Assembly (NCBI RefSeq): GCF_002940005.1
Contig: NZ_MDEF01000008.1
Source: Xanthomonas hortorum
GTDB lineage: Bacteria > Pseudomonadota > Gammaproteobacteria > Xanthomonadales > Xanthomonadaceae
Reading direction: 5' to 3' (one strand)
DNA: 64,000 nucleotides
Shown here: one piece after another, positions 37,434 through 46,445 of the stretch
Numbering within the stretch: position 1 is the first letter of the stretch
How the letters are laid out: each line of letters starts with the position of its first letter
Position numbers and translations under genes: made by a program
Notes under the pieces: generated by a model
Seen by the model: only the letters and a program-made list of their open reading frames with translations
What the model was told of the DNA's origin: nothing
The model's database searches: none

Positions 37434-37517
37434 ATGAACGCACCCCGCAGCCAGTTTTATTTTTGGTACTACGGTTTTCCGATGCCGCTGGCGGAGGACG
37501 GATTGCGCTCACCCTGA
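37434..37517 (+). CDS. Aromatic-rich leader peptide of the DAHP synthase gene
   Basis: A 27-codon reading frame, ATG at 37434 to TGA at 37515-37517. Residues 8-15 read FYFWYYGF: seven of eight are Phe, Tyr or Trp. It ends 28 bp before an intrinsic terminator and about 107 bp before the DAHP synthase gene. This is the classic layout of ribosome-mediated attenuation: shortage of charged tRNAs for aromatic residues stalls the ribosome here and lets transcription continue. The start has no strong ribosome-binding site, but the codon clustering leaves little doubt. Confidence 0.88.
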   Translation: MNAPRSQFYFWYYGFPMPLAEDGLRSP

Positions 37518-37572
37518 AGAAATCTTCAGCAGCATTCCCGAAAAGCCGCCAGCGCACACTGGCGGCTTTTTT
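37488..37572 (+). terminator. Transcription attenuator before the DAHP synthase gene
   Basis: The terminator stem is GCCGCCAG (37545-37552) with CTGGCGGC (37559-37566), followed by six T. CTGGCGG also occurs at 37488-37494 inside the leader frame, so it can pair with 37546-37552 and form the antiterminator. A small hairpin CTGAAG-AAAT-CTTCAG (37514-37529) lies between. Stalling at the aromatic codons (37455-37478) would leave the antiterminator arm free. Confidence 0.85.
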
Positions 37573-37624
37573 GTTGCCGCCTCGCCTGGCTCCCTGATGC
37601 AACACCGCCCACCGAGACACTGTT

Positions 37625-38698
37625 ATGCCGCCTGTGACCGATGACCTGCGTATCCGCAAGATCGAAGCCCTCGCCCCGCCCTCCCAGCTGCTGTCGCTGC
37701 TGCCTTGTGACGACCGCGCCTCTGAGACCGTGACCAATTCGCGCGCTGCCCTGCACGAGATCCTGCATGGCCGCGACGACCGCCTGGCGGTGGTGATCGG
37801 GCCCTGCTCGATCCATGACCCGGTTGCGGCGATGGACTACGCGCACCGCCTGCGCCCACTGCGCGAGCAGTTTGGCGATGCGCTGGAGATCGTGATGCGG
37901 GTGTACTTCGAAAAGCCGCGCACCACCATCGGCTGGAAGGGCCTGATCAACGATCCGGACCTGGATGGCAGCTTCCAGATCAACAAGGGTCTGCGCGTTG
38001 CGCGCGGCCTGCTGCGCGACATCAACAACCTCGGTCTGCCGGCCGGCGTTGAATTTCTCGACATCATCTCGCCGCAGTACATCGCCGACCTGGTGGCCTG
38101 GGGCGCGATCGGCGCGCGCACCACCGAAAGCCAGGTGCATCGCGAAATGGCCTCCGGCTTGTCGTGCCCGGTGGGCTTCAAGAACGGCACCGGTGGCGAC
38201 GTCAAGATTGCGGTGGACGCGGTGGGTGCTGCCTCGCATCCGCACCATTTCCTGGCCGTGACCAAGGACGGCCACACCGCGGTGGCGGCAACGGCGGGCA
38301 ATCCGGATTGCCACGTGATCCTGCGCGGCGGCAATCAGCCCAACTTCGACGCGGCCAATGTGGAAGCGGCAAGCCAGGTACTTACTAAATCCGGCTTGCC
38401 GGCGCGCCTGATGATCGACGCCAGCCACGCCAACAGCGGCAAGAATCCCGAGAACCAGCCCAAGGTCATCGACGACATCGCCAGGCAGCTGGAAGGCGGC
38501 GAGACGCGCATCGTCGGCGTCATGGTGGAGAGTCATCTGGTTGGCGGACGTCAGGAACTGGTGCCGGGCTGCGCACTGACTTACGGCCAGAGCATCACCG
38601 ACGGCTGCCTGGATTGGGACGCCTCGGTACAGGTGCTGGAGCGCTTGGCGACGGCGGTGCGTGCACGTCGTGCGAGGCGGGTTGCTGAAGCTGCATGA
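37625..38698 (+). CDS. aroG: Class I 3-deoxy-7-phosphoheptulonate (DAHP) synthase
   Basis: First enzyme of the shikimate pathway, condensing phosphoenolpyruvate and erythrose 4-phosphate. The 357 residues are the class I (AroF/G/H) length. Motifs: VVIGPCSIHDPVAAMDYA, MRVYFEKPRTTIGWKGL, GARTTESQVHREMASGLSCPVGFKNGTGG, and IDASHANSGKNP for metal binding. Which feedback class (Phe, Tyr or Trp) it belongs to is not decided by the sequence; the leader with all three residues suggests general aromatic control. It stands alone after an attenuator. Confidence 0.95.
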   Translation: MPPVTDDLRIRKIEALAPPSQLLSLLPCDDRASETVTNSRAALHEILHGRDDRLAVVIGPCSIHDPVAAMDYAHRLRPLREQFGDALEIVMRVYFEKPRTTIGWKGLINDPDLDGSFQINKGLRVARGLLRDINNLGLPAGVEFLDIISPQYIADLVAWGAIGARTTESQVHREMASGLSCPVGFKNGTGGDVKIAVDAVGAASHPHHFLAVTKDGHTAVAATAGNPDCHVILRGGNQPNFDAANVEAASQVLTKSGLPARLMIDASHANSGKNPENQPKVIDDIARQLEGGETRIVGVMVESHLVGGRQELVPGCALTYGQSITDGCLDWDASVQVLERLATAVRARRARRVAEAA

Positions 38699-38699
38699 T

Positions 38700-38890
38700 T
38701 GGTGAGAGTCCCTCTCCTGCCGGGAGAGGGGTTTGGGTGAGGGTACGGGGTGAAGCCATACTTGGAATGAGATGCCATTAGGCTTCGCCCGTACCCTCAT
38801 CCGGCGCTTCGCGCCACCTTCTCCCGAGGGGAGAAGGGATAAAGCCCCTTTCCTGCCGGGAGAGGGGTTGGGTTGAGGGTAAGGCGGAAG
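38700..38890. repeat. Cluster of CTCTCCCGG-type intergenic repeats
   Basis: Three related pieces (about 38705-38745, 38785-38840, 38845-38885) contain CTCTCCTGCCGGGAGAGG or its complement followed by TTTGGGTGAGGGTA-like sequence, in opposed orientations. They can fold into stem-loops and may end the aroG transcript. The gap 38699-39022 has no gene. Confidence 0.75.
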
Positions 38891-39022
38891 ACAGCCATCT
38901 AAGATTGCATGCTTACAAACGAAGCGGCGCACTCGCAAGGGCAACAGATGCTGCGCACTCTGCCCGGCACGACGATCAAGTGCACAGAGCGCGGCATGAT
39001 CGGGCAGCTGCAACGCGCGCGA

Positions 39023-40537
39023 TCACCCCAGCATGTCGCCCGTCTCCAACCACCGCTGATGCCACGACAGCGCCTCGGTCAGCAGATGCGGGGTGTGTTT
39101 GCCGTAGCTGTCGCGATTGGCACGCGCTACATAATCTTCCAGTGCATCGCGATAACGCGGGTGCACGCAGTGATCGAGCAACTGGCGCGCGCGTTGCTTG
39201 GGCGTGAGCCCGCGCAGATCGGCCAGACCTTGTTCGGTGACGATCACCGAGACGTCGTGTTCGGTGTGATCGACATGGCTGACCATCGGCACAATTGACG
39301 AGATGCTGCCGGCCTTGGCGATGCTGGGGCTCAAAAAAATGGACAGGAATCCATTGCGCGCAAAATCGCCGGAGCCGCCGATGCCGTTCATGATGCGGCT
39401 GCCCATCACGTGGGTGGAATTGACGTTGCCATACAGGTCGGCCTCGATCATGCCGTTCATGCCGATGCATCCCAGCCGGCGCACAAGTTCCGGATGGTTG
39501 GAGATCTCCTGCGTGCGCATGACGATGCGTTGCCGATAGAAATCGATATTGCGCTTGAACTCCTCGTTGCCTTCCGGGCTGAGCGCAAACCCGGTGCACG
39601 AGGCATAACGCAGCACGCCATCGCGCAGCAGCGCGAGCATGCCGTCCTGGATCACTTCGGTGAACGCTTCCAACTCACGAAAGCCGCTGCGTGCAAGCCC
39701 CGCCAGCACCGCATTGGGAATATTGCCCACGCCCGATTGCAGCGGCAGCAGACTGGCCGGCAGCCTGCCCTTGCTCACTTCATGGCGAAGGAACTCGATC
39801 AGGTGTTCGGCGATGCGTTCGCTGCTTGCATCGGCAGCGGCGAACGGGCTGTTGCGGTCCGGGCCATGCGTGCGCACCACCGCCACGATCTTGTCCGGAT
39901 CGCAGCGCAGGCTGGGCTCGCCGATGCGGTCGTCGCCATGCAACATCGGGATCGGTTTGCGATGCGGCGGCAGCGCGGTGCCGTAGTAGACGTCGTGCAT
40001 GCCGTCCAGACCGGCGGGCTGCCAATCGTTGACCTCGATGATCACTTTCTTGGCCAGGTCCAGCCAGGTCTTGTTGTTGCCGATCGAGGTCGACGGCACC
40101 AGGCTGCCATCGGCGCGGATCGCCGAGACTTCCACCACCGCGGTATCGATCTGCCCGTAGAAACCGAACCACACGTGCTGGGCGACATGGCTGAGATGGA
40201 TGTCGATGTAGTCCAGGGTGCCGGCGTTGATGCGTTGGCGTGCATCCGGGTCGGACTGGAACGGCATGCGCATGGCGATGCCCTCGGCCTTGGCCAGCGC
40301 GCCATCGAGTTCCGGCGCGGTGGAGGCGCCGGTCATCAACTTGATCTGGAACGGCTGGCCCTGCAGATGCGCCGCTTCGATGCGCTGTGCCAGCGCCATC
40401 GGCACCGCCTTGGGGTAGCCGGAGCCGGTGAAGCCGCTCATCGCCACGGTCTCGCCGGGCTGGATCAAGGCAGCAGCGGCCTCGGCAGAAACCAGGCGTT
40501 CGCGCAGCGGCGCGTGCAGGATGCGTTCGTCGGACAT
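39023..40537 (-). CDS. Succinyl-CoA:acetate CoA-transferase / acetyl-CoA hydrolase family
   Basis: With the ATG at 40537 (MSDERILHAPLRERLVSAEAAA) the product has 504 residues, typical for the AarC/YgfH-like class I CoA-transferases. Recognisable stretches: MSGFTGSGYPKAVP near the N-terminus, GVGNIPNAVLAGL, FTEVIQDGMLALL, GSGDFARNGFLSIF and VIVTEQGLADLRG. Such enzymes swap CoA between succinate, acetate or propionate and take part in acetate use or detoxification. The exact acyl substrate is not clear. It is divergent from the large membrane-protein gene at 40704. Confidence 0.9.
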   Translation of the reverse strand: MSDERILHAPLRERLVSAEAAAALIQPGETVAMSGFTGSGYPKAVPMALAQRIEAAHLQGQPFQIKLMTGASTAPELDGALAKAEGIAMRMPFQSDPDARQRINAGTLDYIDIHLSHVAQHVWFGFYGQIDTAVVEVSAIRADGSLVPSTSIGNNKTWLDLAKKVIIEVNDWQPAGLDGMHDVYYGTALPPHRKPIPMLHGDDRIGEPSLRCDPDKIVAVVRTHGPDRNSPFAAADASSERIAEHLIEFLRHEVSKGRLPASLLPLQSGVGNIPNAVLAGLARSGFRELEAFTEVIQDGMLALLRDGVLRYASCTGFALSPEGNEEFKRNIDFYRQRIVMRTQEISNHPELVRRLGCIGMNGMIEADLYGNVNSTHVMGSRIMNGIGGSGDFARNGFLSIFLSPSIAKAGSISSIVPMVSHVDHTEHDVSVIVTEQGLADLRGLTPKQRARQLLDHCVHPRYRDALEDYVARANRDSYGKHTPHLLTEALSWHQRWLETGDMLG

Positions 40538-40703
40538 GGGCAGCACAGCGGAAACGGGAGAAGCGCAATTATCGCCGCTGCACACCTCGATCGGGGCGCG
40601 ACCTTGGTGGAATGAGCGAGCGCGACACCGGCCATGCGCATGTTCACGCCTCGCCGCCAGCGCAACCGCGATAGTGACGGCAGACTCATCACTGCCTGCG
40701 CCC

Positions 40704-42881
40704 ATGCCCACACTTCGCGATCGCTTCCAGCGCTGGCCCCGGCCGTGGCGCATTGCAGTGGTCGTGCAGGTGGCGCTGTATGCGCTGTATCTGCTGGCCG
40801 GCAACCTGTTTCTCAATACGCCGCTGTTCGATGCCGTCACCAATCGGCAACCGCATAAATTCACCATGCAGACCGGCCCGGCACTGACCGTGTTTCCGGG
40901 ACATGTGATGGCCTGGAACGTGCGCATGCGCGGGCAGGCCAACCGCACCGTGTACGTGTTGCATGCCGATCGCGCCAACGCGCGCGTCGCCTTGCTGCCG
41001 CTGTTCCGGCGCGAGGTGCGCCTGCCGTGGTTGCATGCCACCGGCTTGAGCGCGGAAGTCGAAACCTCCGATAAACCCATTCCGCCGCCGCCACGTGGCG
41101 ATCAGGGCTGGACGCTGCGCTTCGATGCGATCACCAGCAACAGCATCCGCAGTGCGCGCCTGGGCAAGTTGCTGATTGCCGGGCAAGGCCACGCCACTGT
41201 CGGCTTTCTCAAGCAGCTCAAAGGCGGGCCGTCGGAGCTGTTTGCTTCCGAGGCGAGTTTTACCGATGCGGTGGTCAGCTATGACGGGGTGCAGGTGTTC
41301 AATGGCGCGCAGCTGGACACGCAATTCCAGTTTCCACGCCATTACCGCGATGAGGCACCGGGCCTGCGCAAGCTCGGCATCACCCACGCGCGCCTGCAGC
41401 TGAAGGCCAGCACGGTGGCGTTGAAGATCGACACCGGCGCGCCGCACGTGGACATCCGCAGCGGACCCTCGGCGGCGCGGGTGGAGGCAGACATCACGCT
41501 GGATCGTGGCGCATTGCAGTCTGGTAGCCATGCGGTCTGGCGCCTGCCGTTGCTGGCGGGCGTTGGCGCGACCGACCGCGGCATGCTGGCGTTGCAACTG
41601 GATGTGGCGCGCGATATCCGCGTGCAGGCGCGGCTGCCGCGCGATGAAAAGACCGGCAGCGAGCTGCATGCCGACCTGCGCCTCGCCGGCCGCAGCATTC
41701 CTTTCCAGGATCCGGCGCAGGTGTTGCCGCGATTGTCCGGGCAGGTACGTGGGCGTTGGAAGTTCGAATCCCTGAACTGGATTGCCGAATTGTTCGTGCG
41801 CAAGCCGTGGTTCCAGCTCGAAGGCGGTGGCCTGGTCGAGGCCGATCTGCGTCTGGCGCAAGGCCGGCTCGCCAGTGGCAGCAGCCTGGAAATTCCACGT
41901 GTGGAAGCCGTGGCGCAGGTATTTGATACACGCCTGGCCGGTGTCGCCACCGCACACGGACGCATCGATAATGCCGCCACGCCGCAGGCGCATCTGGAGG
42001 TCAGCATTCCCACGTTCAAGGCCGCGCCGCGCGATGCGCCCAAACAGATCCTGCTGGACGGCCGCGATCTGCAACTGGCCATGCATGGCGACGCCGAACT
42101 GGCGCGCCTGCGCGACACGCTCAAGGCACAGCTGCGTTTCAGCGATGCGCGCGTGCCCGATCTCACCGTCTACAACCGCTATCTGCCGGGCAACAACGTG
42201 CGCCTGCTCGGCGGCAGCGGCAGCCTGACCGGCGATGTGGCGCTCAACGCCTCGGGCGAGGTCGGCAGCGGTCACGTGAATCTGCGCGGGCATGGCGCAC
42301 ACCTTGCACTGGCCGGCGTGCAGATGCGCGGCGATGCCGAGTTGCAGGCGCAGCTGCAGCGCGCCGATTTCAAAAACAAGGTCTTCGACCTCAGCGGCAC
42401 GCGCGTGCGCTTGCGCAATATGCGCGTAGGCGACGACAGCACGGAAGCCAACTGGTGGGGGGAAATGCAGGTCGGCGCCGGCACCATCCAGGCCAGTGCG
42501 CCGTTCCAGGTGGATGCCGAAGCGGCGATTCGCATGCGCGATGTTGCGCCGCTGCTGTCGGTGTTTGCGCAACGCGCCGATTACCCGCGTTGGGTTTTGG
42601 GCTTGCTGGACTCGGGCGAGCTCGATGCCACCGGCCGGGTACGTTGGCGCAAGCAGCAGGTGCTGATCGACGACCTGCATGCGGAGAACGCGCGCCTGTC
42701 GCTGCGTGCGCGCTTGGCCTTGAACGAGGAGCAGCGGCGCGGCGATCTGTATCTGCGCTGGGGTGTGCTGGGCGCAGGGATCGAACTCGATGGCAAGCAA
42801 CGCCAGTGGCATCTGGCCGGCGCACGCGAGTGGTACGACGCGCAGCCGGGGCTGTTGCCGGCGGTGTCGAAGGCAAAGTAA
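40704..42881 (+). CDS. Large membrane-anchored periplasmic protein, first of a tandem pair
   Basis: The ATG at 40704 (MPTLRDRFQRWPRPWRIAV) gives 725 residues. One N-terminal helix (VVVQVALYALYLLAGNLFLN, about residues 18-37) anchors a long periplasmic part built of repeated beta-rich segments. That pattern resembles AsmA/DUF748/TamB-like lipid-transport proteins, but I cannot place it in a named family from sequence alone. It shares layout and many motifs with the next gene (LLNTPL, RKPWFQLEGGGLVEADLRL, ARVPDLTVYNRYLPGNN, WYDAQPGLLP), so the two are tandem paralogues. Confidence 0.8.
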   Translation: MPTLRDRFQRWPRPWRIAVVVQVALYALYLLAGNLFLNTPLFDAVTNRQPHKFTMQTGPALTVFPGHVMAWNVRMRGQANRTVYVLHADRANARVALLPLFRREVRLPWLHATGLSAEVETSDKPIPPPPRGDQGWTLRFDAITSNSIRSARLGKLLIAGQGHATVGFLKQLKGGPSELFASEASFTDAVVSYDGVQVFNGAQLDTQFQFPRHYRDEAPGLRKLGITHARLQLKASTVALKIDTGAPHVDIRSGPSAARVEADITLDRGALQSGSHAVWRLPLLAGVGATDRGMLALQLDVARDIRVQARLPRDEKTGSELHADLRLAGRSIPFQDPAQVLPRLSGQVRGRWKFESLNWIAELFVRKPWFQLEGGGLVEADLRLAQGRLASGSSLEIPRVEAVAQVFDTRLAGVATAHGRIDNAATPQAHLEVSIPTFKAAPRDAPKQILLDGRDLQLAMHGDAELARLRDTLKAQLRFSDARVPDLTVYNRYLPGNNVRLLGGSGSLTGDVALNASGEVGSGHVNLRGHGAHLALAGVQMRGDAELQAQLQRADFKNKVFDLSGTRVRLRNMRVGDDSTEANWWGEMQVGAGTIQASAPFQVDAEAAIRMRDVAPLLSVFAQRADYPRWVLGLLDSGELDATGRVRWRKQQVLIDDLHAENARLSLRARLALNEEQRRGDLYLRWGVLGAGIELDGKQRQWHLAGAREWYDAQPGLLPAVSKAK

Positions 42882-43086
42882 GCGGTGCGTTGTTTCAGGC
42901 CTTGCGTCGTGCGGCCAGCTTCGCCGTCGTCGCAGAGGCAGTGCGCGCACTACCACGCGTGTAGCACATCGAATGCGCACGGGCAGCCTGCTGGTGCCCA
43001 GCCGCAATCGCCGCTGCGCGCCGCGCTCACGGTTTCCTTGGCACACTGCGCCACGCCGCGTGCGCGGTCTTCAGGAGCCTGCCGTC

Positions 43087-45495
43087 ATGACGATGCCTGT
43101 TCGCGCCCGCTGGCGTGGGTTGCCCCGCGCGGTGCGTTGGCCTGTGCTGGCGCTGGTTGCGCTGTATGCAAGCTATTTGCTGTTGGGCAATCTGTTGCTC
43201 AACACACCGCTTGGGCCGGCAGCGCTCAACCGCAAGCCGGACAAATTCAGCATGCACTGGGGCCCTGCAGTGACCTGGTGGCCCGGGCGTCTGGTGCTGT
43301 GGAATGTGGACCTGCAAGGCCGCTCGACACGTAATAGCTGGAACGTCAGCGCGCAGCGCATGAGCGGGCAGGTGCGGCTGTTGCCGTTGTTGCATCGGCA
43401 GTTGCTGGTGCCGGAGTTGCATGCGCACGGTGTGCGTGGCGGGATGCAGGCGGCTGCGCCGACGCCCGGTGCTGCAGCGACGCAAGCACCGGCGACAGCG
43501 CCGAGCACGCAGGTTGCCGCTGCTCCGGTGACTGGCGCAGTCGGCACGACTACGCAAGACAAGACATCTACATCAACGAGCAACGCAAAGGTCTCAGCCG
43601 ACACGCAGCCGCCCACGCAGATGACTGGCGCGCGCACCAGCACGCCGCAATCCACCCAGGTCGCCCAGGTCTCTGAACCCCCGGCCAGCACCCTGCCGAC
43701 TGCTCCGGCCTGGACCCTGCAGTTCGACCGCATCGTCGCCGATCAAGTGCAGGCCTTGACGCTGCGCCAGCTGCACATCGAAGGCGATGGCCAACTGCAG
43801 CTAGGCGTGTTCAAACAATTGCGCGGCGGTCCGATGGAACTCTTTCCCTCGCGTGCGACCTTCGACAATGCGCGGATGCGCTGGGATAACAGCGAAGTGC
43901 TGCGCAACGGCCAGCTGCGCATCGAAGCCAGCATCGCGCGGCATGCGCCGGACCAGGCGCGCGGGTTGGCGCTGCTGCAACTCACCGACGCGCTGGTAGC
44001 GGTACATGGCGACACTGCCGCACTGGATGTCACACGCAATGCGCAGGGCCGCCACACGGTCGCCACGCGCGCCGGCAAAGGCCGCGCAGATGGCGAGTTG
44101 CGCTGGACGCGGGGCGCCTTGCAACCCGGCAGCCAACTGCAATGGCGCGCGCCGTTGCACGACAGCACGCGCACGCCGGCTGCCTCGCTTGGCGAACTGA
44201 CGGCGCAACTGCAAGTCGATCAGGACATGCGCTTGCAAGTGCGCATGCCCGAGCCGGCCGATGCCGGGCTGACGCTGGATGCGGATCTGCGCGTGCAAGG
44301 CCGGCAATTGCCGCTGCAATCCATGCGCAGCCTGTTGCCGCGTACCTCCGGGCATGCGCGGGTGCACTGGCAACTGGCATCGCTGAGCTGGATTCCGGCG
44401 CTGTTTCCCGATGTGGACTGGCTGACGCTGGAGGGCGACGGCCTGGTGGATGCCGATCTGCGTATCGATCGCGGCCAACTCGGTGCCGGCAGTCGTCTGC
44501 AGGTGCCGCATGTGCGTGCGCATGTCGGCGTGCTGGGGCATGCGATCGATGGGCAGGCCAGTGCCGATCTGCGTGTGGACGCCGATGCCAACGGACAGTT
44601 GCTGCCTGCCCTTGTATTGCAGATGCAGCAGTTTTCGATCGCGCACAGCGATGCGCCCACGCGCCCGTTCGTGCAGGGCCGCGATCTGCGTCTGGATCTG
44701 CAAACGCGTGCCGATGCACGCAATCTGGCGACGTTGCGCGATGCCACACGCGCGCATCTTGTGTTCGCCAATGCGCGCGTGCCGGATCTGCGTGCCTACA
44801 ACCGCTATCTGCCGCAGCAACAACTGCGTTTCGATGGCGGCAACGGTGTGCTCAGTGGCGATCTGCAGATCGAACCCGGTGGGCGTATCGGCAAGGGCGG
44901 GCTGCGCATCGGTGCGCGTGCGGCGCGGCTGCAGTTTGCCGGCCTCGCACTGCGTGGCGATGTGGATGCGGATCTGCGTCTGCAGCGCGGCGATTTGCGT
45001 GCAGAGAATTTCCGCCTCGATGCCAGCACCATCCAGTTGCGCAATATCGGATTCACCGGCCCGGATGGACAACGGCGCGATGGCTGGTGGGCGCGCATCG
45101 TGCTGGAAGACACGCACATGCAATGGCGCAAGCCGATCGGTGTGGATGGGCGCGTGCGCATCCAGGTGCGCGATCTGGCATTCCTGATGTCGCTGTACGC
45201 GCGCGATCGCTCGATTCCGAACTGGATGCTGCGGCTGGTGGATGCGGGGCAGGCGCAAGTGACCGGTCGCGTGCATTGGCAGGACGACACCGTCATCGTC
45301 GATCGGCTGCAGGCACGCAACGAACGCTTTCAGGTGGATGCACGATTGCGTTTGCAGGGCACTCAACGCAGCGGCAGCCTGCTTGCACGCTGGGGGATGT
45401 TGAGCGCGGCGGTTGGCTTGCGCGGCGAAACGCCGGAATGGCATCTGCTGCGCGCGACGCAGTGGTATCAGGCCCAGCCCGATCTGCTGCGCTAA
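43087..45495 (+). CDS. Large membrane-anchored periplasmic protein, second of a tandem pair
   Basis: An 802-residue paralogue of the preceding gene, with an ATG at 43087 following CAGGAG. The same N-terminal anchor (LALVALYASYLLLGNLLLNTPL) and the same beta-rich periplasmic body are present, with ARVPDLRAYNRYLPQQQ and the closing motif WYQAQPDLLR. It differs by an insertion of about 75 Ala/Thr/Pro-rich residues after residue 118. The gene ends close to a terminator, so the pair is probably one transcription unit. Role unknown; envelope or lipid homeostasis is only a guess from architecture. Confidence 0.8.
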   Translation: MTMPVRARWRGLPRAVRWPVLALVALYASYLLLGNLLLNTPLGPAALNRKPDKFSMHWGPAVTWWPGRLVLWNVDLQGRSTRNSWNVSAQRMSGQVRLLPLLHRQLLVPELHAHGVRGGMQAAAPTPGAAATQAPATAPSTQVAAAPVTGAVGTTTQDKTSTSTSNAKVSADTQPPTQMTGARTSTPQSTQVAQVSEPPASTLPTAPAWTLQFDRIVADQVQALTLRQLHIEGDGQLQLGVFKQLRGGPMELFPSRATFDNARMRWDNSEVLRNGQLRIEASIARHAPDQARGLALLQLTDALVAVHGDTAALDVTRNAQGRHTVATRAGKGRADGELRWTRGALQPGSQLQWRAPLHDSTRTPAASLGELTAQLQVDQDMRLQVRMPEPADAGLTLDADLRVQGRQLPLQSMRSLLPRTSGHARVHWQLASLSWIPALFPDVDWLTLEGDGLVDADLRIDRGQLGAGSRLQVPHVRAHVGVLGHAIDGQASADLRVDADANGQLLPALVLQMQQFSIAHSDAPTRPFVQGRDLRLDLQTRADARNLATLRDATRAHLVFANARVPDLRAYNRYLPQQQLRFDGGNGVLSGDLQIEPGGRIGKGGLRIGARAARLQFAGLALRGDVDADLRLQRGDLRAENFRLDASTIQLRNIGFTGPDGQRRDGWWARIVLEDTHMQWRKPIGVDGRVRIQVRDLAFLMSLYARDRSIPNWMLRLVDAGQAQVTGRVHWQDDTVIVDRLQARNERFQVDARLRLQGTQRSGSLLARWGMLSAAVGLRGETPEWHLLRATQWYQAQPDLLR

Positions 45496-45630
45496 GGGCT
45501 GCGCGCGGCAAGACGATGTGAAGGAAAAGCGCCAGTTCTGTACTGCCAAGTATTGTTTTGCAGTGCAGCGTGCAAGTGGCGTTCGGGGCGCGCACTATGA
45601 TCCTGCATCCCGACGTGGGGGAGGGAGCAA

Positions 45631-45666
45631 AGCCCGCTGGCAGTTCGCTGCAAGCGGGCTTTTTTA
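45631..45666 (+). terminator. Terminator of the paralogue pair
   Basis: AGCCCGCT (45631-45638) pairs with AGCGGGCT (45653-45660) over a 14-base loop and is followed by six T. It faces rightward. Confidence 0.85.
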
Positions 45667-45859
45667 TTGCCTGAGGTTTGGCCAGTCAAGTCACCGACAC
45701 CTGCGCTCGTCGAGAAAACGCCTGAAGTCAGCCAGCTGGCCCAGGTCAGCTATGCCTCTCAATGGGCTTCGTAATGGGGCAGCATCGGCCCGCAACCGGA
45801 AGCCAGTGAGATAGGCCGGCCCTGAGCGGGCGCCTGCACGCGCCGCCGGCATCCGATAG

Positions 45860-45878
45860 AATGAGATCAATTCTCATT
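45860..45878 (+). promoter_or_regulatory. Fur box before the iron-uptake operon
   Basis: AATGAGA-TCAAT-TCTCATT is a 7-5-7 inverted repeat close to the Fur consensus. It lies 49 bp before the sigma-factor start at 45927, where it would block transcription when iron is plentiful. Confidence 0.8.
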
Positions 45879-45926
45879 TATCGCCGGACGCCTCGCGGTC
45901 CGGGCTCAGCCGTTCAGGAGGTCATC

Positions 45927-46436
45927 GTGTCGGTCACGCAAGGCGCGCTTCATCAACAGGTGGAGCGCCTGTACACCGACCACCATGGCTGGCTGCAGGG
46001 CTGGCTGCGGCGCAAGCTGGGCGATGCGTTCGTGGCCGCCGACCTGGCGCAGGACACCTTCATCAGCGTGATCAATGCCGGTGCGGCCGCCGAGATCCGC
46101 GAGCCACGGCCGTTCCTGGCCACCATCGCGCGCCGGCTGATGGCGCACCGGCAGCGCCGCAAGCTGCTGGAAACCAGTTACCTGGAAATGCTGGCGGCGC
46201 TGCCGGAAGAAGTGGCGCCGTCGCCAGAGCTGCAACTGCTGGCGCTGGAAGCGGTGCAGCAGCTGGACCAAGCGCTGGACGGCTTGCCGCCCAAGGTGAA
46301 AGAGGCCTTTTTGCTGGCCCATCTGCAGGAGCTGAGCTACGCGCAGATCGCGCAGCGGCTGGGGGTGTCCAGCAGCTCGGTGAAGCAATACCTCACGCGT
46401 GCCAACCGGCATTGCCTGTTCGCGCTGTCGGCGTGA
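45927..46436 (+). CDS. FecI-type ECF sigma factor
   Basis: A 169-residue extracytoplasmic-function sigma factor of the iron-starvation type. The GTG at 45927 with AGGAGG seven bases upstream is the likely start. Region 2 has DAFVAADLAQDTFISVINAG; region 4 has LSYAQIAQRLGVSSSSVKQYLTRA. It would direct transcription of the adjacent receptor gene when signalled through FecR. A Fur box precedes it. The gene is ten bases from fecR-like 46446 on the same strand. Confidence 0.93.
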   Translation: MSVTQGALHQQVERLYTDHHGWLQGWLRRKLGDAFVAADLAQDTFISVINAGAAAEIREPRPFLATIARRLMAHRQRRKLLETSYLEMLAALPEEVAPSPELQLLALEAVQQLDQALDGLPPKVKEAFLLAHLQELSYAQIAQRLGVSSSSVKQYLTRANRHCLFALSA

Positions 46437-46445
46437 GTCGCACAG

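Noticed and set aside
40538..41080. Upstream extension of the CoA-transferase frame
   Set aside because: It runs antisense through the start of the divergent membrane-protein gene and lacks homology; the MSDERIL start is typical.
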